Below, one piece after another: positions 33,698 through 42,532 of a DNA stretch of 64,000 nucleotides. The stretch covers positions 62,001 through 126,000 of the forward strand of contig CAJPTC010000003.1 of the NCBI GenBank assembly GCA_905373475.1, given 5' to 3'. A program made the position numbers and the translations under genes. Source of the DNA: Bacteroidia bacterium. GTDB lineage: Bacteria > Bacteroidota > Bacteroidia > Bacteroidales > CAJPTX01. A model generated the notes under the pieces. It did not search any database. It saw only the letters and a list, made by a program, of their open reading frames with translations, and was not told the DNA's origin. Numbering within the stretch: position 1 is the first letter of the stretch; the number at the start of each line of letters is the position of its first letter.

Positions 33698-33731
33698 AGT
33701 TAAGTGTTTTATTCAGGTACGAAGGACGAGG
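33698..33731. repeat. Copy B of a 34-bp dispersed intergenic element
   Basis: Matches 9586-9619 at 29 of 34 bases with the same orientation. It is in the gap between the LuxR gene and guaA. Around it the motif GGTACGAA occurs three times (about 33680, 33717 and 33773). Confidence 0.55.
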
Positions 33732-33814
33732 ATATTTCAGCTCATTGTGTCGTGAGAGAGTGCGTGCAGTCTGGTACGAAAGGAGGATGCCACCGCTAAA
33801 ACCTATAATTTAGC

Positions 33815-33822
33815 TACTTTTG
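33815..33822 (+). promoter_or_regulatory. Candidate -7 box for guaA
   Basis: TACTTTTG, exact TAnnTTTG, 28 bases before the ATG at 33850. It overlaps an upstream in-frame extension of guaA (from 33820), which supports the later start. Confidence 0.5.
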
Positions 33823-33849
33823 CGGAGAGAAAAAGGTGAGGACAGGAAA

Positions 33850-35391
33850 ATGGGGCAACGGGCTGGTGAGCACGAGAAGTTACTAATACTAGACTTCGGC
33901 TCACAATACACCCAGCTAATAGCGCGTCGTGTGCGAGAATTAGGTGTATATTGTGAAGTAAAACCGTTCCACAGTGGTGTGGCCGCGGGCGAGGATTGGA
34001 AAGCGGTAATCCTCTCGGGAAGTCCTTGTTCGGTGCACGATGCGAAAGCACCAAGCGTAGATTTAACCGAAATCCTTGCAAAATACCCCGTGCTCGGCAT
34101 TTGTTACGGAGCACAACTCCTCGCTTCATATTACGGAGGGCGTGTAGTTCGATCGCAAAAAAGGGAATACGGGCGCGCCTCTTTACAAAACGTGAACAAA
34201 AGTACACTCCTTGAAGGCATTCGACAAGGAGTAGATGTTTGGATGTCGCACGGCGACAGTATAGAGGTACTCCCCGAAGGGTGGAAAATATTGGCCAGTA
34301 CGCCCGATATACCCGTTGCAGCCTTCCAAGCGCAAGACAAAGTTTACGGGCTACAGTTTCACCCCGAGGTTTCGCATACTACGTGTGGGACAGACATTTT
34401 GCGCAACTTCTTGGTAAAAGTCTGTGGCTTTCATTGCGACTGGACACCTAAAGCTTTTATTGAGCAAACCGTTGCTGAACTACAAGCCAAAATAGGCAAA
34501 GACAAGGTGGTGTTGGGGCTTTCGGGCGGGGTAGATAGCACCGTAGCAGCTGCATTACTACACCGTGCCATCGGCGATCAGCTTACTTGTATCTTCGTAG
34601 ATAATGGTTTACTCCGTAAGAACGAGTATGTAAGCGTGTTGGAGTCGTATCGGGGGATGGGGTTAAATGTGGTCGGCGTAGATGCTCGCGACCATTTCTA
34701 TGCCGCACTTGCAGGAGTAACTGACCCTGAAGGCAAACGAAAGGCAATAGGTCGTTGCTTTATTGAAGCTTTTGATCGCGCGGCTAGTGCGCTGCATGCT
34801 GTGAAATGGTTAGGGCAGGGTACTATCTATCCAGATGTGATAGAATCGGTCTCGGTAGGGGGACCAAGTGTTACTATCAAGTCGCATCATAATGTAGGGG
34901 GGCTACCAAAGGACTTAAAATTTCAATTGGTAGAGCCATTGCGACTTCTCTTTAAGGACGAGGTACGTAGAGTGGGTGCTGAGCTCGGAATTCCGCCGCT
35001 CATTTTAGGACGTCACCCATTCCCAGGACCAGGACTCGGAATTCGCATTTTAGGCGAGGTGACCCCCGAACGTGTGGCTCTTTTGCAAGAAGCCGACGAC
35101 ATCTACATCAAACATTTGCGGAGCGCAGACTTGTATGACAAAATCTGGCAGGCTGGAGCTATCCTGTTGCCCGTACGTTCCGTAGGTGTTATGGGCGATG
35201 AACGAACCTACGAAAGCGTAGTTGCTTTACGTGCTGTAACCTCGGTAGATGGTATGACAGCAGATTGGTATCCGTTGCCCTACGACGTGCTAGCGCACAT
35301 TTCCAACGAAATAATAAACAACGTTCGTGGCATTAACCGCGTAGTATACGACGTAAGTTCTAAACCACCTGCTACGATAGAGTGGGAGTAG
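33850..35391 (+). CDS. guaA: GMP synthase (glutamine-hydrolysing)
   Basis: Makes GMP from XMP, glutamine and ATP. The N-terminal glutamine amidotransferase has LILDFGSQYTQLIARRVRE, the nucleophile Cys in GICYGAQ (about 84) and the His/Glu in FHPEVSHT (about 172). The C-terminal synthetase has the PP-loop LGLSGGVDSTVAA (about 220), and the C-terminal dimerisation domain ends PPATIEWE. About 513 residues, full length. The start at 33850 follows GACAGGAAA. Confidence 0.95.
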   Translation: MGQRAGEHEKLLILDFGSQYTQLIARRVRELGVYCEVKPFHSGVAAGEDWKAVILSGSPCSVHDAKAPSVDLTEILAKYPVLGICYGAQLLASYYGGRVVRSQKREYGRASLQNVNKSTLLEGIRQGVDVWMSHGDSIEVLPEGWKILASTPDIPVAAFQAQDKVYGLQFHPEVSHTTCGTDILRNFLVKVCGFHCDWTPKAFIEQTVAELQAKIGKDKVVLGLSGGVDSTVAAALLHRAIGDQLTCIFVDNGLLRKNEYVSVLESYRGMGLNVVGVDARDHFYAALAGVTDPEGKRKAIGRCFIEAFDRAASALHAVKWLGQGTIYPDVIESVSVGGPSVTIKSHHNVGGLPKDLKFQLVEPLRLLFKDEVRRVGAELGIPPLILGRHPFPGPGLGIRILGEVTPERVALLQEADDIYIKHLRSADLYDKIWQAGAILLPVRSVGVMGDERTYESVVALRAVTSVDGMTADWYPLPYDVLAHISNEIINNVRGINRVVYDVSSKPPATIEWE

Positions 35392-35399
35392 CATTTTCG

Positions 35400-35424
35400 A
35401 ACCGCGCACTACATCCTCGCGGTT
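35400..35424 (+). terminator. Possible weak terminator after guaA
   Basis: A 7-bp stem AACCGCG/CGCGGTT with an 11-base loop, 9 bases after the stop. The following TGCATTTGC is only partly T-rich, so support is weak. Confidence 0.3.
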
Positions 35425-35535
35425 TGCATTTGCTTGCTACGTTCCCTTAGAGCAGTTTCTTGATGCCTAACGTGCTTATTCCCTTTTGCGCCTTGTTTAA
35501 CATTTAATCCTCGGAGTTTAATTCCCATTCCATCT

Positions 35536-37182
35536 ATGCGTTTCTTAAGGTCACTTTTATTCCCACTCATTACCTTTGCCGCTCTAGCAATCCAAGCGCA
35601 GAGTCTACACCTCATGCGCCCTAGCATGCCGTTCTTCTCGAACGAGAAGATGCTCAACGACGCAAAGCTTGTGGAGCTTGTACGCACTTTACGTTTTTAC
35701 TACGTAGATACTATTAATGACAAGGAATTGGTAGACAAAGCCATTACAGCTCTGCTGCAAGAACTAGATCCCCACTCCTATTACATACCACGTGAACAAA
35801 GCGACGAGGCGATGAGTGAGCTTTCGGGGCATTTCTTTGGCGTGGGTATAGAATTTGCCATACAAAAGGACACGCTCGTGGTGATGGCAGCTATTCCTAA
35901 TGCACCAGCAGAACGCGTTGGGATACGTGCTGGCGATAAGTTTCTCACAGTAAATGGCGAACCCATTACCAACATAAAATTGACGAACAGTAAGGTTGCT
36001 AAACTTTTGCGAGGTCCTAAAGGTACCTCGGTGGTGCTAGATGTGTTGCGTCGGAATAAGGTAGAGAAATACACAGTGGTACGCGATTCTGTGCCCATGA
36101 ACAGCGTAGACGTGGCTTACTCTATCCGTCCATCAATTGGTTATTTGCGTGTTACACGTTTTGCAGAACCCACTGTGCGCGAGTTTATAGAAGCACTCGC
36201 CAAACTGAATGCTGCTAACGCAAAGTCTTTTATTCTTGATTTGCGAGGCAACGGCGGCGGACTGATGCAAGGCGCAATACTGATGGCAAGTGCTTTCTTG
36301 CCGCAAGGCTCATTAGTGGTGTACGCAAAAGGGAGACGCGTGGGAAGACAAGATTTTGAAGCAGTGCAAATGGGCAATGCTTTCTTAAAGAGCAAACTCG
36401 TGGTGCTTGTAGATGAAAATACTGCTTCGGCAAGCGAGATACTTTCAGGCGCACTACAAGATTGGGATCGTGCCGTTATCGTAGGGCGTCGGACCTTCGG
36501 TAAAGGATTAGTACAGAATCAGTTCGCCTTCCCCGACAGTTCATTGTATCGCATTACGGTGGCACGCTACTATACTCCTAGCAATAGACTTATTCAGACC
36601 CCGTACACACTAGGCGATAAAGACAAATACCGCGAATCTTTCATCAGTCGTTACAAGAACGGGGAGCTTTTTCACAAAGACAGTATTCACTTTCCCGATA
36701 GTCTGAAATATTCTACCCTGCGCACACATCGCACGGTGTACGGCGGCGGTGGTATTATGCCCGACGTATTCATTCCACTTGATACCACCTTTGCATCCGA
36801 CTATGTGGGACGTCTGTTGCGTAACGGACTAATACGCCAGTGGGTGATTGATTATGTAGGCGAGCATCGCGATTCGCTTCTCAGAACCTACAAGACTTTC
36901 GACGATTACAAGGAGCACTTTGCTATGAGCGCTGCCGATCGTAGCCAATTGGTAGCCTACTGTGCGCGCAATGGGGAAAAGTTGAAAGAAGGGACGGACC
37001 TCTCGGAGGTCGACATTCGAGAACTAGATTGGTATACGAAGGTGTTCGTTGCGCGAACGCTTTATTCCTTTGAGTACATGCATCGCATTCTGCATCTGCG
37101 CGATGAGGAGGTAAAATGCGCCCTAGATCTTCTGGAAAATTGGGAAGAGAAAGGCGAGAAATTATTACAACCTGCCAAATAA
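35536..37182 (+). CDS. S41 family C-terminal processing peptidase (CtpA/Prc-like)
   Basis: A 548-residue exported serine protease. After a signal peptide (MRFLRSLLFPLITFAALAIQAQ) come a PDZ domain (about 90-180; GVGIEFAIQ, VGIRAGDKFLTVNGE) and the S41 tail-specific protease domain with the catalytic serine in TASASEIL (about 298) and lysine in RRTFGKGLVQ (about 323). It is expected to trim C-termini of periplasmic proteins. The C-terminal extension (about 390-548) is helical. It has its own start, about 145 bases after guaA. Confidence 0.88.
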   Translation: MRFLRSLLFPLITFAALAIQAQSLHLMRPSMPFFSNEKMLNDAKLVELVRTLRFYYVDTINDKELVDKAITALLQELDPHSYYIPREQSDEAMSELSGHFFGVGIEFAIQKDTLVVMAAIPNAPAERVGIRAGDKFLTVNGEPITNIKLTNSKVAKLLRGPKGTSVVLDVLRRNKVEKYTVVRDSVPMNSVDVAYSIRPSIGYLRVTRFAEPTVREFIEALAKLNAANAKSFILDLRGNGGGLMQGAILMASAFLPQGSLVVYAKGRRVGRQDFEAVQMGNAFLKSKLVVLVDENTASASEILSGALQDWDRAVIVGRRTFGKGLVQNQFAFPDSSLYRITVARYYTPSNRLIQTPYTLGDKDKYRESFISRYKNGELFHKDSIHFPDSLKYSTLRTHRTVYGGGGIMPDVFIPLDTTFASDYVGRLLRNGLIRQWVIDYVGEHRDSLLRTYKTFDDYKEHFAMSAADRSQLVAYCARNGEKLKEGTDLSEVDIRELDWYTKVFVARTLYSFEYMHRILHLRDEEVKCALDLLENWEEKGEKLLQPAK

Positions 37183-37191
37183 CTAAAAACA

Positions 37192-37241
37192 CTCAGTATA
37201 AATGCTACCACCTAAAAAAATACTGAGGTAGCCGCTTTTTT
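37192..37241 (+). promoter_or_regulatory. Overlapping inverted repeats between ctpA-like gene and DEAD-box gene
   Basis: CTCAGTAT (37192-37199) pairs with ATACTGAG (37220-37227), and GCTACC (37204-37209) pairs with GGTAGC (37227-37232), interleaved so that both cannot form fully. The second hairpin is followed by TTTTTT (37236-37241). It may be the ctpA terminator and/or a switchable leader of the helicase mRNA. Confidence 0.4.
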
Positions 37242-37252
37242 GACAACTTTAG

Positions 37253-38902
37253 ATGAACGAACAAGAGAATAATATAGAGGTTCGCTTTTCCGATCTCGGT
37301 CTTTCCGAGAACGCTTTATCTGCCATTGCAGCAAAGGGGTTTGAACAACCCTCGCCGATACAGCGGTTGGCAATCCCTGTTTTGCTGGGTGAGACGTGCG
37401 ACGTGATAGCACAAGCTCAAACAGGAACTGGAAAAACGGCGGCTTTCGGTCTCCCCATTCTCGAACGCTTGGATGTAAAAAAAATCGTTCCACAAGCCCT
37501 TATACTTGCACCTACGCGCGAATTGGCTATTCAAGTAACCGAGGAGTTGGCTTCGCTGCGTGGCGAGAAACCTCTCCACCTGCTTACGGTCTATGGTGGG
37601 CAGTCTATTTCCGAACAGCAACGACGCTTAAAGCGTGGAGCACAAATTGTAGTAGGTACACCAGGGCGTATTCTAGACCTTCTGCGGCGGGGCGATCTGC
37701 ATCTGGATAGCGTAGAATGGGTTGTACTCGACGAGGCTGACGAGATGCTGAATATGGGCTTTATAGAAGATGTGGAGGAAATTCTGGCACAAGTAACCTG
37801 CGAGCACCGCATGTTCCTTTTCTCTGCCACAATGCCCGAAAGAATTGTGGCGCTCTCTAAGAAGTTCATGAAGGAGGTGCGACTCCTGCAAGTAGATAAA
37901 GAACAAAAGCCGACGCATCTTGCCGATCAGATTTACTTTGAAGTGCTTGAAAGCGACAAATTTGACGCTCTTACGCGGATCGTAGATATTGAACCCGAGT
38001 TTTATGGTCTGGTATTTTGCCGAACGCGCACTGACGTAGACGAACTAACATTGCAACTGGTAGAACACGGTTATGCTGCCGAGGGGTTGCATGGCGAGAT
38101 CTCACAGACACAGAGAGAAAAGACTCTAAACAAATTTCGGAAACATCTGGTTAACATATTAGTAGCGACTGACGTAGCGGCACGAGGTATAGACATTGCA
38201 GACCTTACGCACGTTATAAACTACAGTTTGCCACAAGACCCAGAAGCTTACGTGCATCGCGTGGGACGCACTGGTCGCGCTGGGAAACAGGGGACTGCCA
38301 TTACATTCGTTAGTCCCTCAGAATATCGGAAGCTTCTCTATTTCCAGAAAAGCATCAAGTTCAAGATTCGTAAAGAGACCCTTCCCAATGCGCAAGATGT
38401 AGTAGAAGTAAAGCGCGAGTTGCTGAAAGACGAGCTACGCGAGGTCGTAGAAAATGAACAATATCAGGACTATATGGATATTGCCAGCGAGCTATTGCAG
38501 GAGTTTCAACCCGAAGTGGCACTGGCGGCACTTTTCCGTATGGCGTATAAAAGCGATCTGGACGTAACGAGCTATCAGGAGATACGCGGTTTTAATGTAG
38601 AGCGACGTGGTACTACCCGCCTTTTTATTGCATTGGGAAAACGCGATGGCTACAATGCGCGTCGTCTCACAGAATATATTTTTGAGCAAGGGCGAGTACG
38701 AAGCCGAGATCTGGAAGATGTACTGGTACTCGAAGATTTTTCATTCGTAACGGTTTCTTACGAAAAAGCCAAGCAGCTCTTGACCGCATTCTCGCAGGAA
38801 CAAACCGCAGATGGGAAACCCATGATCTCCAAAGCAAAGGAGCGTGGAGCTAAGAAGCAGGACGAAGAGGGAGTAAAAAAACGTGGTAAACGTAAAAAAT
38901 AA
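37253..38902 (+). CDS. DEAD-box RNA helicase
   Basis: ATP-dependent RNA-unwinding enzyme. All motifs are present: Q motif (FEQPSPIQ), AQTGTGKTAA (Walker A, about 62), PTRELAIQ, DEAD (about 162), SAT (about 193), ATDVAARGIDI (about 304) and HRVGRTGRAGK (about 338). The C-terminus has a DbpA/CsdA-type RNA-binding domain (about 440-515; ARRLTEYIFEQGRV region) and a Lys-rich tail. At 549 residues it fits the DeaD/CsdA group involved in ribosome assembly and cold adaptation. The 5' gap has interleaved inverted repeats. Confidence 0.92.
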   Translation: MNEQENNIEVRFSDLGLSENALSAIAAKGFEQPSPIQRLAIPVLLGETCDVIAQAQTGTGKTAAFGLPILERLDVKKIVPQALILAPTRELAIQVTEELASLRGEKPLHLLTVYGGQSISEQQRRLKRGAQIVVGTPGRILDLLRRGDLHLDSVEWVVLDEADEMLNMGFIEDVEEILAQVTCEHRMFLFSATMPERIVALSKKFMKEVRLLQVDKEQKPTHLADQIYFEVLESDKFDALTRIVDIEPEFYGLVFCRTRTDVDELTLQLVEHGYAAEGLHGEISQTQREKTLNKFRKHLVNILVATDVAARGIDIADLTHVINYSLPQDPEAYVHRVGRTGRAGKQGTAITFVSPSEYRKLLYFQKSIKFKIRKETLPNAQDVVEVKRELLKDELREVVENEQYQDYMDIASELLQEFQPEVALAALFRMAYKSDLDVTSYQEIRGFNVERRGTTRLFIALGKRDGYNARRLTEYIFEQGRVRSRDLEDVLVLEDFSFVTVSYEKAKQLLTAFSQEQTADGKPMISKAKERGAKKQDEEGVKKRGKRKK

Positions 38903-38921
38903 ATAACGGGGTAGGTGGGAG

Positions 38922-40088
38922 ATGGATTCCGCACAGGTTTATATCGCAAAAACTTTGCAGGGCTTAGAGCCATTGTTAGCGGAGGAACTCCGTGCACTCG
39001 GCGCGGAGAATGTGACGGAAGAGTGTCGTATGGTTCGTTTTGAGGGCGACTTGCGCATGCTCTATATGGCAAATTTTCATTGTAGGACAGCCTTGCGCAT
39101 CCTAAAGCCCATAGCGACCTTTCAGGCAAAGGATGCAGACGAGCTCTATGAGCAAGCTTCGGCTTTTGATTGGAGTTCGCTCATGAACGTAACACAGCAT
39201 TTTGCCATAGACGCTGTTGTGAATTCCGAAGAGTTCCGCGATTCGCGCTATGCCACCTACAGGCTCAAGGATGCGATTGTAGATCAGTTCAAAGCGCGCT
39301 GCGGAGGGCGACGCCCTTTCCCCGATCGTGAAAACCCCGAAGTTCGTATTCACTTACACATAAAAGGGCAGGAGTGTGACCTTTTACTAGATTCGTCGGG
39401 CGAATCGCTCCACAAAAGAGGATATCGTGTTGCACAGGATGTAGCCCCCCTAAATGAGGTACTTGCAGCAGGAATGATTCTGCATAGTGGCTGGAACGGA
39501 GAAGTCCCTTTTCTAGACCCTATGTGCGGCTCGGGGACATTACTCATTGAGGCAGCGCTCATTGCTTATGGTATAGCACCTGGGTTGTTCCGCAAGCACT
39601 TTGCATTTGAGTATTGGGCAGATTTTGATGCAGACCTTATGGCCGAGATTTTTAACGATGACTCCCGCGAACGCGAGAACGACGTTCTAATTCTGGGTAC
39701 AGATATCTCGGGCAAAGCTCTTGAAACGGCAGAGGCGAATATTCGCTCAGCAGGGCTAAGTAAGTACATCAAGATCAAGAAAGAGTCAGTTTTTGACTAC
39801 CATCCGCCTATGATACCTGGTATTGTAGTAACCAACCCGCCCTACGGCGAACGACTTAAACAGTTTCAGCTTGATCGCTTCTATACACAATTAGGCGACG
39901 TATTTAAGTCGCGCTATGAGGGCTGGGATGTTTGGGTACTAGCAGGCAACCGTACGGCAATGAAAAGTTTTGGGCTACATCCATCGCGTACCATTACACT
40001 TTTCAATGGACCGATTGAGTGCAAATTCCAACGTTTCTCGATGTACGCAGGAACTCTGAAGGGGCGAGTTGAAACACAAGAGATGTAA
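38922..40088 (+). CDS. THUMP-domain RNA methyltransferase (RlmL N-half/YpsC-like)
   Basis: A 388-residue protein with an N-terminal THUMP RNA-binding domain (about 45-160) and a SAM-dependent methyltransferase domain (about 165-380) with DPMCGSGTLLIEAA (about 195) and the catalytic NPPYGERL (about 306). By homology it methylates a guanine N2 of 23S rRNA, as the N-half of E. coli RlmL does at G2445. GGTGGGAG precedes the ATG. It follows the helicase by 19 bases, in line with a shared role in ribosome assembly. Confidence 0.88.
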   Translation: MDSAQVYIAKTLQGLEPLLAEELRALGAENVTEECRMVRFEGDLRMLYMANFHCRTALRILKPIATFQAKDADELYEQASAFDWSSLMNVTQHFAIDAVVNSEEFRDSRYATYRLKDAIVDQFKARCGGRRPFPDRENPEVRIHLHIKGQECDLLLDSSGESLHKRGYRVAQDVAPLNEVLAAGMILHSGWNGEVPFLDPMCGSGTLLIEAALIAYGIAPGLFRKHFAFEYWADFDADLMAEIFNDDSRERENDVLILGTDISGKALETAEANIRSAGLSKYIKIKKESVFDYHPPMIPGIVVTNPPYGERLKQFQLDRFYTQLGDVFKSRYEGWDVWVLAGNRTAMKSFGLHPSRTITLFNGPIECKFQRFSMYAGTLKGRVETQEM

Positions 40089-40167
40089 TGTTCTTTGCCC
40101 TGAGTTAGGACGCAATGGAGTAAACACACATCGCACTCAGTACTGGCCACTGTCTAAGTGAAGGCAA

Positions 40168-40192
40168 ATCGTGCTTAAGGTTCATGCACGAT
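40168..40192. repeat. Short inverted repeat before the glycosyltransferase gene
   Basis: ATCGTGC (40168-40174) and GCACGAT (40186-40192) with an 11-base loop in the 153-base gap. There is no T run. Role unknown; it could be an operator or a leader hairpin. Confidence 0.3.
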
Positions 40193-40241
40193 GTTCAAGC
40201 TTTGGGTAGTTTAATTTTCAATTTCTAATTCCTTATTTCCC

Positions 40242-41507
40242 ATGCAGGTCTTTTTGTTTTCCTTATACTTCCCGTATGCCGAGGTAAACGAAACCTTCAT
40301 TGCGGAAGAAATGCGCTGCATTGCGACCGATGCGAGTGTGAAAATCACTCTTGTCCCATTCAAACGCAAGGGGGAAGAAAAGCGGATACTTCCAGAAGCG
40401 ATAGATATAGATGCGCAAATCGTAGAGCGTGCAGAACGGTTCTCGGTAGGTGTAATCTTTTCTCTCTTTTCTAGAGGCGCTTTTTGGCGTTTTTTGGTGC
40501 AAAGTGTACTCCCCATATTAATTCACCTACGTTTCCCTAAAAAAGTACTCTTTGCGCGCTTTATTCGCGCACTTTATATAGCCGACTACTTAGTAGCGAA
40601 CTATCGTAGTGGGCGCATTGATGACAATTCAGTGCTGTATAGTTATTGGCTCGACGAAGCTACGGCAGGCTTTTATTTGGCAGAGCGTATAGAACCACAT
40701 CTGCGTAAATGCCTAAAAGTTTCGCGAGCGCATCGTTGGGATATTATAGAACCTACGGGACGTCTACCTTTCCGTAAGCGTGCCTTTAGCGCCCTTGATA
40801 AAGTAATTGTGGCGAGCGAGTTCGGTTGGCACGAGCTGTTGGAACTTTACCCCGAGCTCACACCTATATGCGAATGGCAGCATTTGGGAGTGGCCGAGGT
40901 TTGTGCGGCGCGCACTGGCAAAGTAGTAGAGGGACGTCGGGAATTTATAAGCTGTTCCACCGTAGTACCCGTGAAGCGGGTAAAGCTTATCTACGAAAAT
41001 ATCTGTGCTTACGCCCAAAGCCATCCACACCTGCAAGTACATTGGATTCATTTTGGCGATGGAACACTCATGGAAGAGTTGCGGCAGGCAGTGAAAACGC
41101 CTCCCTTCAATTTACAGGTTGAGCTTCCAGGCATGCAACCCAATGCAACTGTTCGTAATTATTTGGCAACCATTGAGGGGGCTATATTGGTACATCTGAG
41201 TTTGCACGAAGCTACCCCAATTGCTATTCAGGAAGCGATTTCGGCTTCTATCCCTGTTCTAGCTACCGATGGTGGCGGTATCAGAGAGGCTATAGACAAC
41301 ACGGTAGGCGCTTTACTCCCGCTTGAGGTAGAAGAAACAGACTTTATAGCACAGGCCGACCGAATATGGTCGGAGTACTCGCTCTATGCTCAAGCAGCAC
41401 GCCGTCGCTTTGAGGCAGATTTTCAAAGTGCAGTGAATTTTGCCAAGTTCTACACCTTACTCCGTCAGTGGCGCGCTGAGAAACTTGCCGCGGCTGTAGA
41501 AAAATAA
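40242..41507 (+). CDS. Family 4-type glycosyltransferase
   Basis: A 421-residue GT-B fold enzyme. The C-terminal half holds the nucleotide-sugar site: ISCSTVVPVKRV (about 238), HFGDGTLMEEL (about 271) and the E-x7-E-like region ATPIAIQEAISASIPVLATDGGGI (about 328-350). It has no membrane segments. The acceptor is unknown; the N-terminal half resembles enzymes of surface polysaccharide synthesis. It is 6 bases from the radical SAM gene. Confidence 0.82.
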   Translation: MQVFLFSLYFPYAEVNETFIAEEMRCIATDASVKITLVPFKRKGEEKRILPEAIDIDAQIVERAERFSVGVIFSLFSRGAFWRFLVQSVLPILIHLRFPKKVLFARFIRALYIADYLVANYRSGRIDDNSVLYSYWLDEATAGFYLAERIEPHLRKCLKVSRAHRWDIIEPTGRLPFRKRAFSALDKVIVASEFGWHELLELYPELTPICEWQHLGVAEVCAARTGKVVEGRREFISCSTVVPVKRVKLIYENICAYAQSHPHLQVHWIHFGDGTLMEELRQAVKTPPFNLQVELPGMQPNATVRNYLATIEGAILVHLSLHEATPIAIQEAISASIPVLATDGGGIREAIDNTVGALLPLEVEETDFIAQADRIWSEYSLYAQAARRRFEADFQSAVNFAKFYTLLRQWRAEKLAAAVEK

Positions 41508-41513
41508 GTTCTG

Positions 41514-42440
41514 ATGCAGGAACAGACCGCTAAGCTCCTGTCGCATTGCGAACTTTGTTTTCATGCCTGTGGCACAGATCGCATTGCAGGACACAGAGGT
41601 ATATGCCATCTGGATGCAGGGTTGTACGTTGCCAGTGTATGCCGTCATTTAGGCGAGGAACCTGCGTTGGGGGGAGAAAAAGGTGTTTGTAATGTGTTTT
41701 TCAACCACTGCAACCTACAGTGTAAGTTCTGTCAAAATTGGCAGATCAGCACTAATACTGGCGCACTCTCCGAAGCAAGTGTCACACTCCAGGGGCTCTT
41801 AGAGTCTATTGTTCGTGAACTCGAAGCAGGGTGTACAGCACTAGGCTTTGTTTCGCCCACTCCGTATGTACCGCACATCATAGAATGCGTAGCACAGCTC
41901 CATAAACGCGACTATTATCCAACGGTAATCTACAATACGAATGCCTTTGATACCCCCGAAACAATTGCTTTGCTAGAGGGAGTGGTAGATGTCTATTTGC
42001 CCGATTATAAATACGGAAACGAGGAGCTCGGGCGACGTTATTCGGGTATAAAAGAGTATCCAGAACAAGCTCTTACCTCCATTGCTGCCATGATTAAACA
42101 AGTGGGGAAGGAGCTAGAATACAGCGAAGAGGGACTTGTTAGACGGGGAGTAATTGTTCGACATCTCGTTTTGCCCAACCAAGTAGAAAACTCGCGAGCA
42201 GCTCTTTTCAATCTTTGGAGCGAGTTTGGGAATAAGCTCACTCTTTCACTCATGAGTCAGTATACACCGTTACACTTAGCAGGTGAGGATTCCGATTTGT
42301 CACGAAAAATCACGGAAGAGGAATATCGGCAAGTTGTAGATTTTATGTACAGCCTCGGGTATACGAACGGATGGGTACAAGAAATGAGTAGTATAGGTAC
42401 TTACGTCCCCAATTTTGGGCAAGAAAATCCCTTTTTATAG
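41514..42440 (+). CDS. Radical SAM protein, PflX-like (pyruvate-formate-lyase-activase-like)
   Basis: A 308-residue protein. The radical SAM cysteines are in CNLQCKFC (Cys about 66, 70, 73). There is an extra Cys-rich N-terminal segment (CELCFHACGTDRIAGHRGIC), as in COG1313/PflX proteins, whose target is not known. The SAM-binding and barrel parts follow (LGFVSPTPYVPHI, YNTNAFDT, DVYLPDYKYG). It is not NrdG, which is shorter, so it is unlikely to be the missing activase of NrdD. Its start is 6 bases after the glycosyltransferase stop. Confidence 0.85.
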   Translation: MQEQTAKLLSHCELCFHACGTDRIAGHRGICHLDAGLYVASVCRHLGEEPALGGEKGVCNVFFNHCNLQCKFCQNWQISTNTGALSEASVTLQGLLESIVRELEAGCTALGFVSPTPYVPHIIECVAQLHKRDYYPTVIYNTNAFDTPETIALLEGVVDVYLPDYKYGNEELGRRYSGIKEYPEQALTSIAAMIKQVGKELEYSEEGLVRRGVIVRHLVLPNQVENSRAALFNLWSEFGNKLTLSLMSQYTPLHLAGEDSDLSRKITEEEYRQVVDFMYSLGYTNGWVQEMSSIGTYVPNFGQENPFL

Positions 42441-42532
42441 CGATTCGTAAAAGAAAAACTTACAAAGTAAGGCGTTTGGTAACATCGTAGTTTTATGAAC
42501 GTTATAAAAAACGGAAGTAAAAGTAGAAAAGA

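Noticed and set aside
41514..42440. Radical SAM protein considered as NrdG
   Set aside because: Longer than NrdG and has an extra N-terminal Cys-rich segment as in PflX-type proteins; not linked to nrdD.
42460..42473. Hairpin CTTACAAAGTAAG before the methyl-accepting gene
   Set aside because: Only 5 bp per arm and no T run, so too weak to call.
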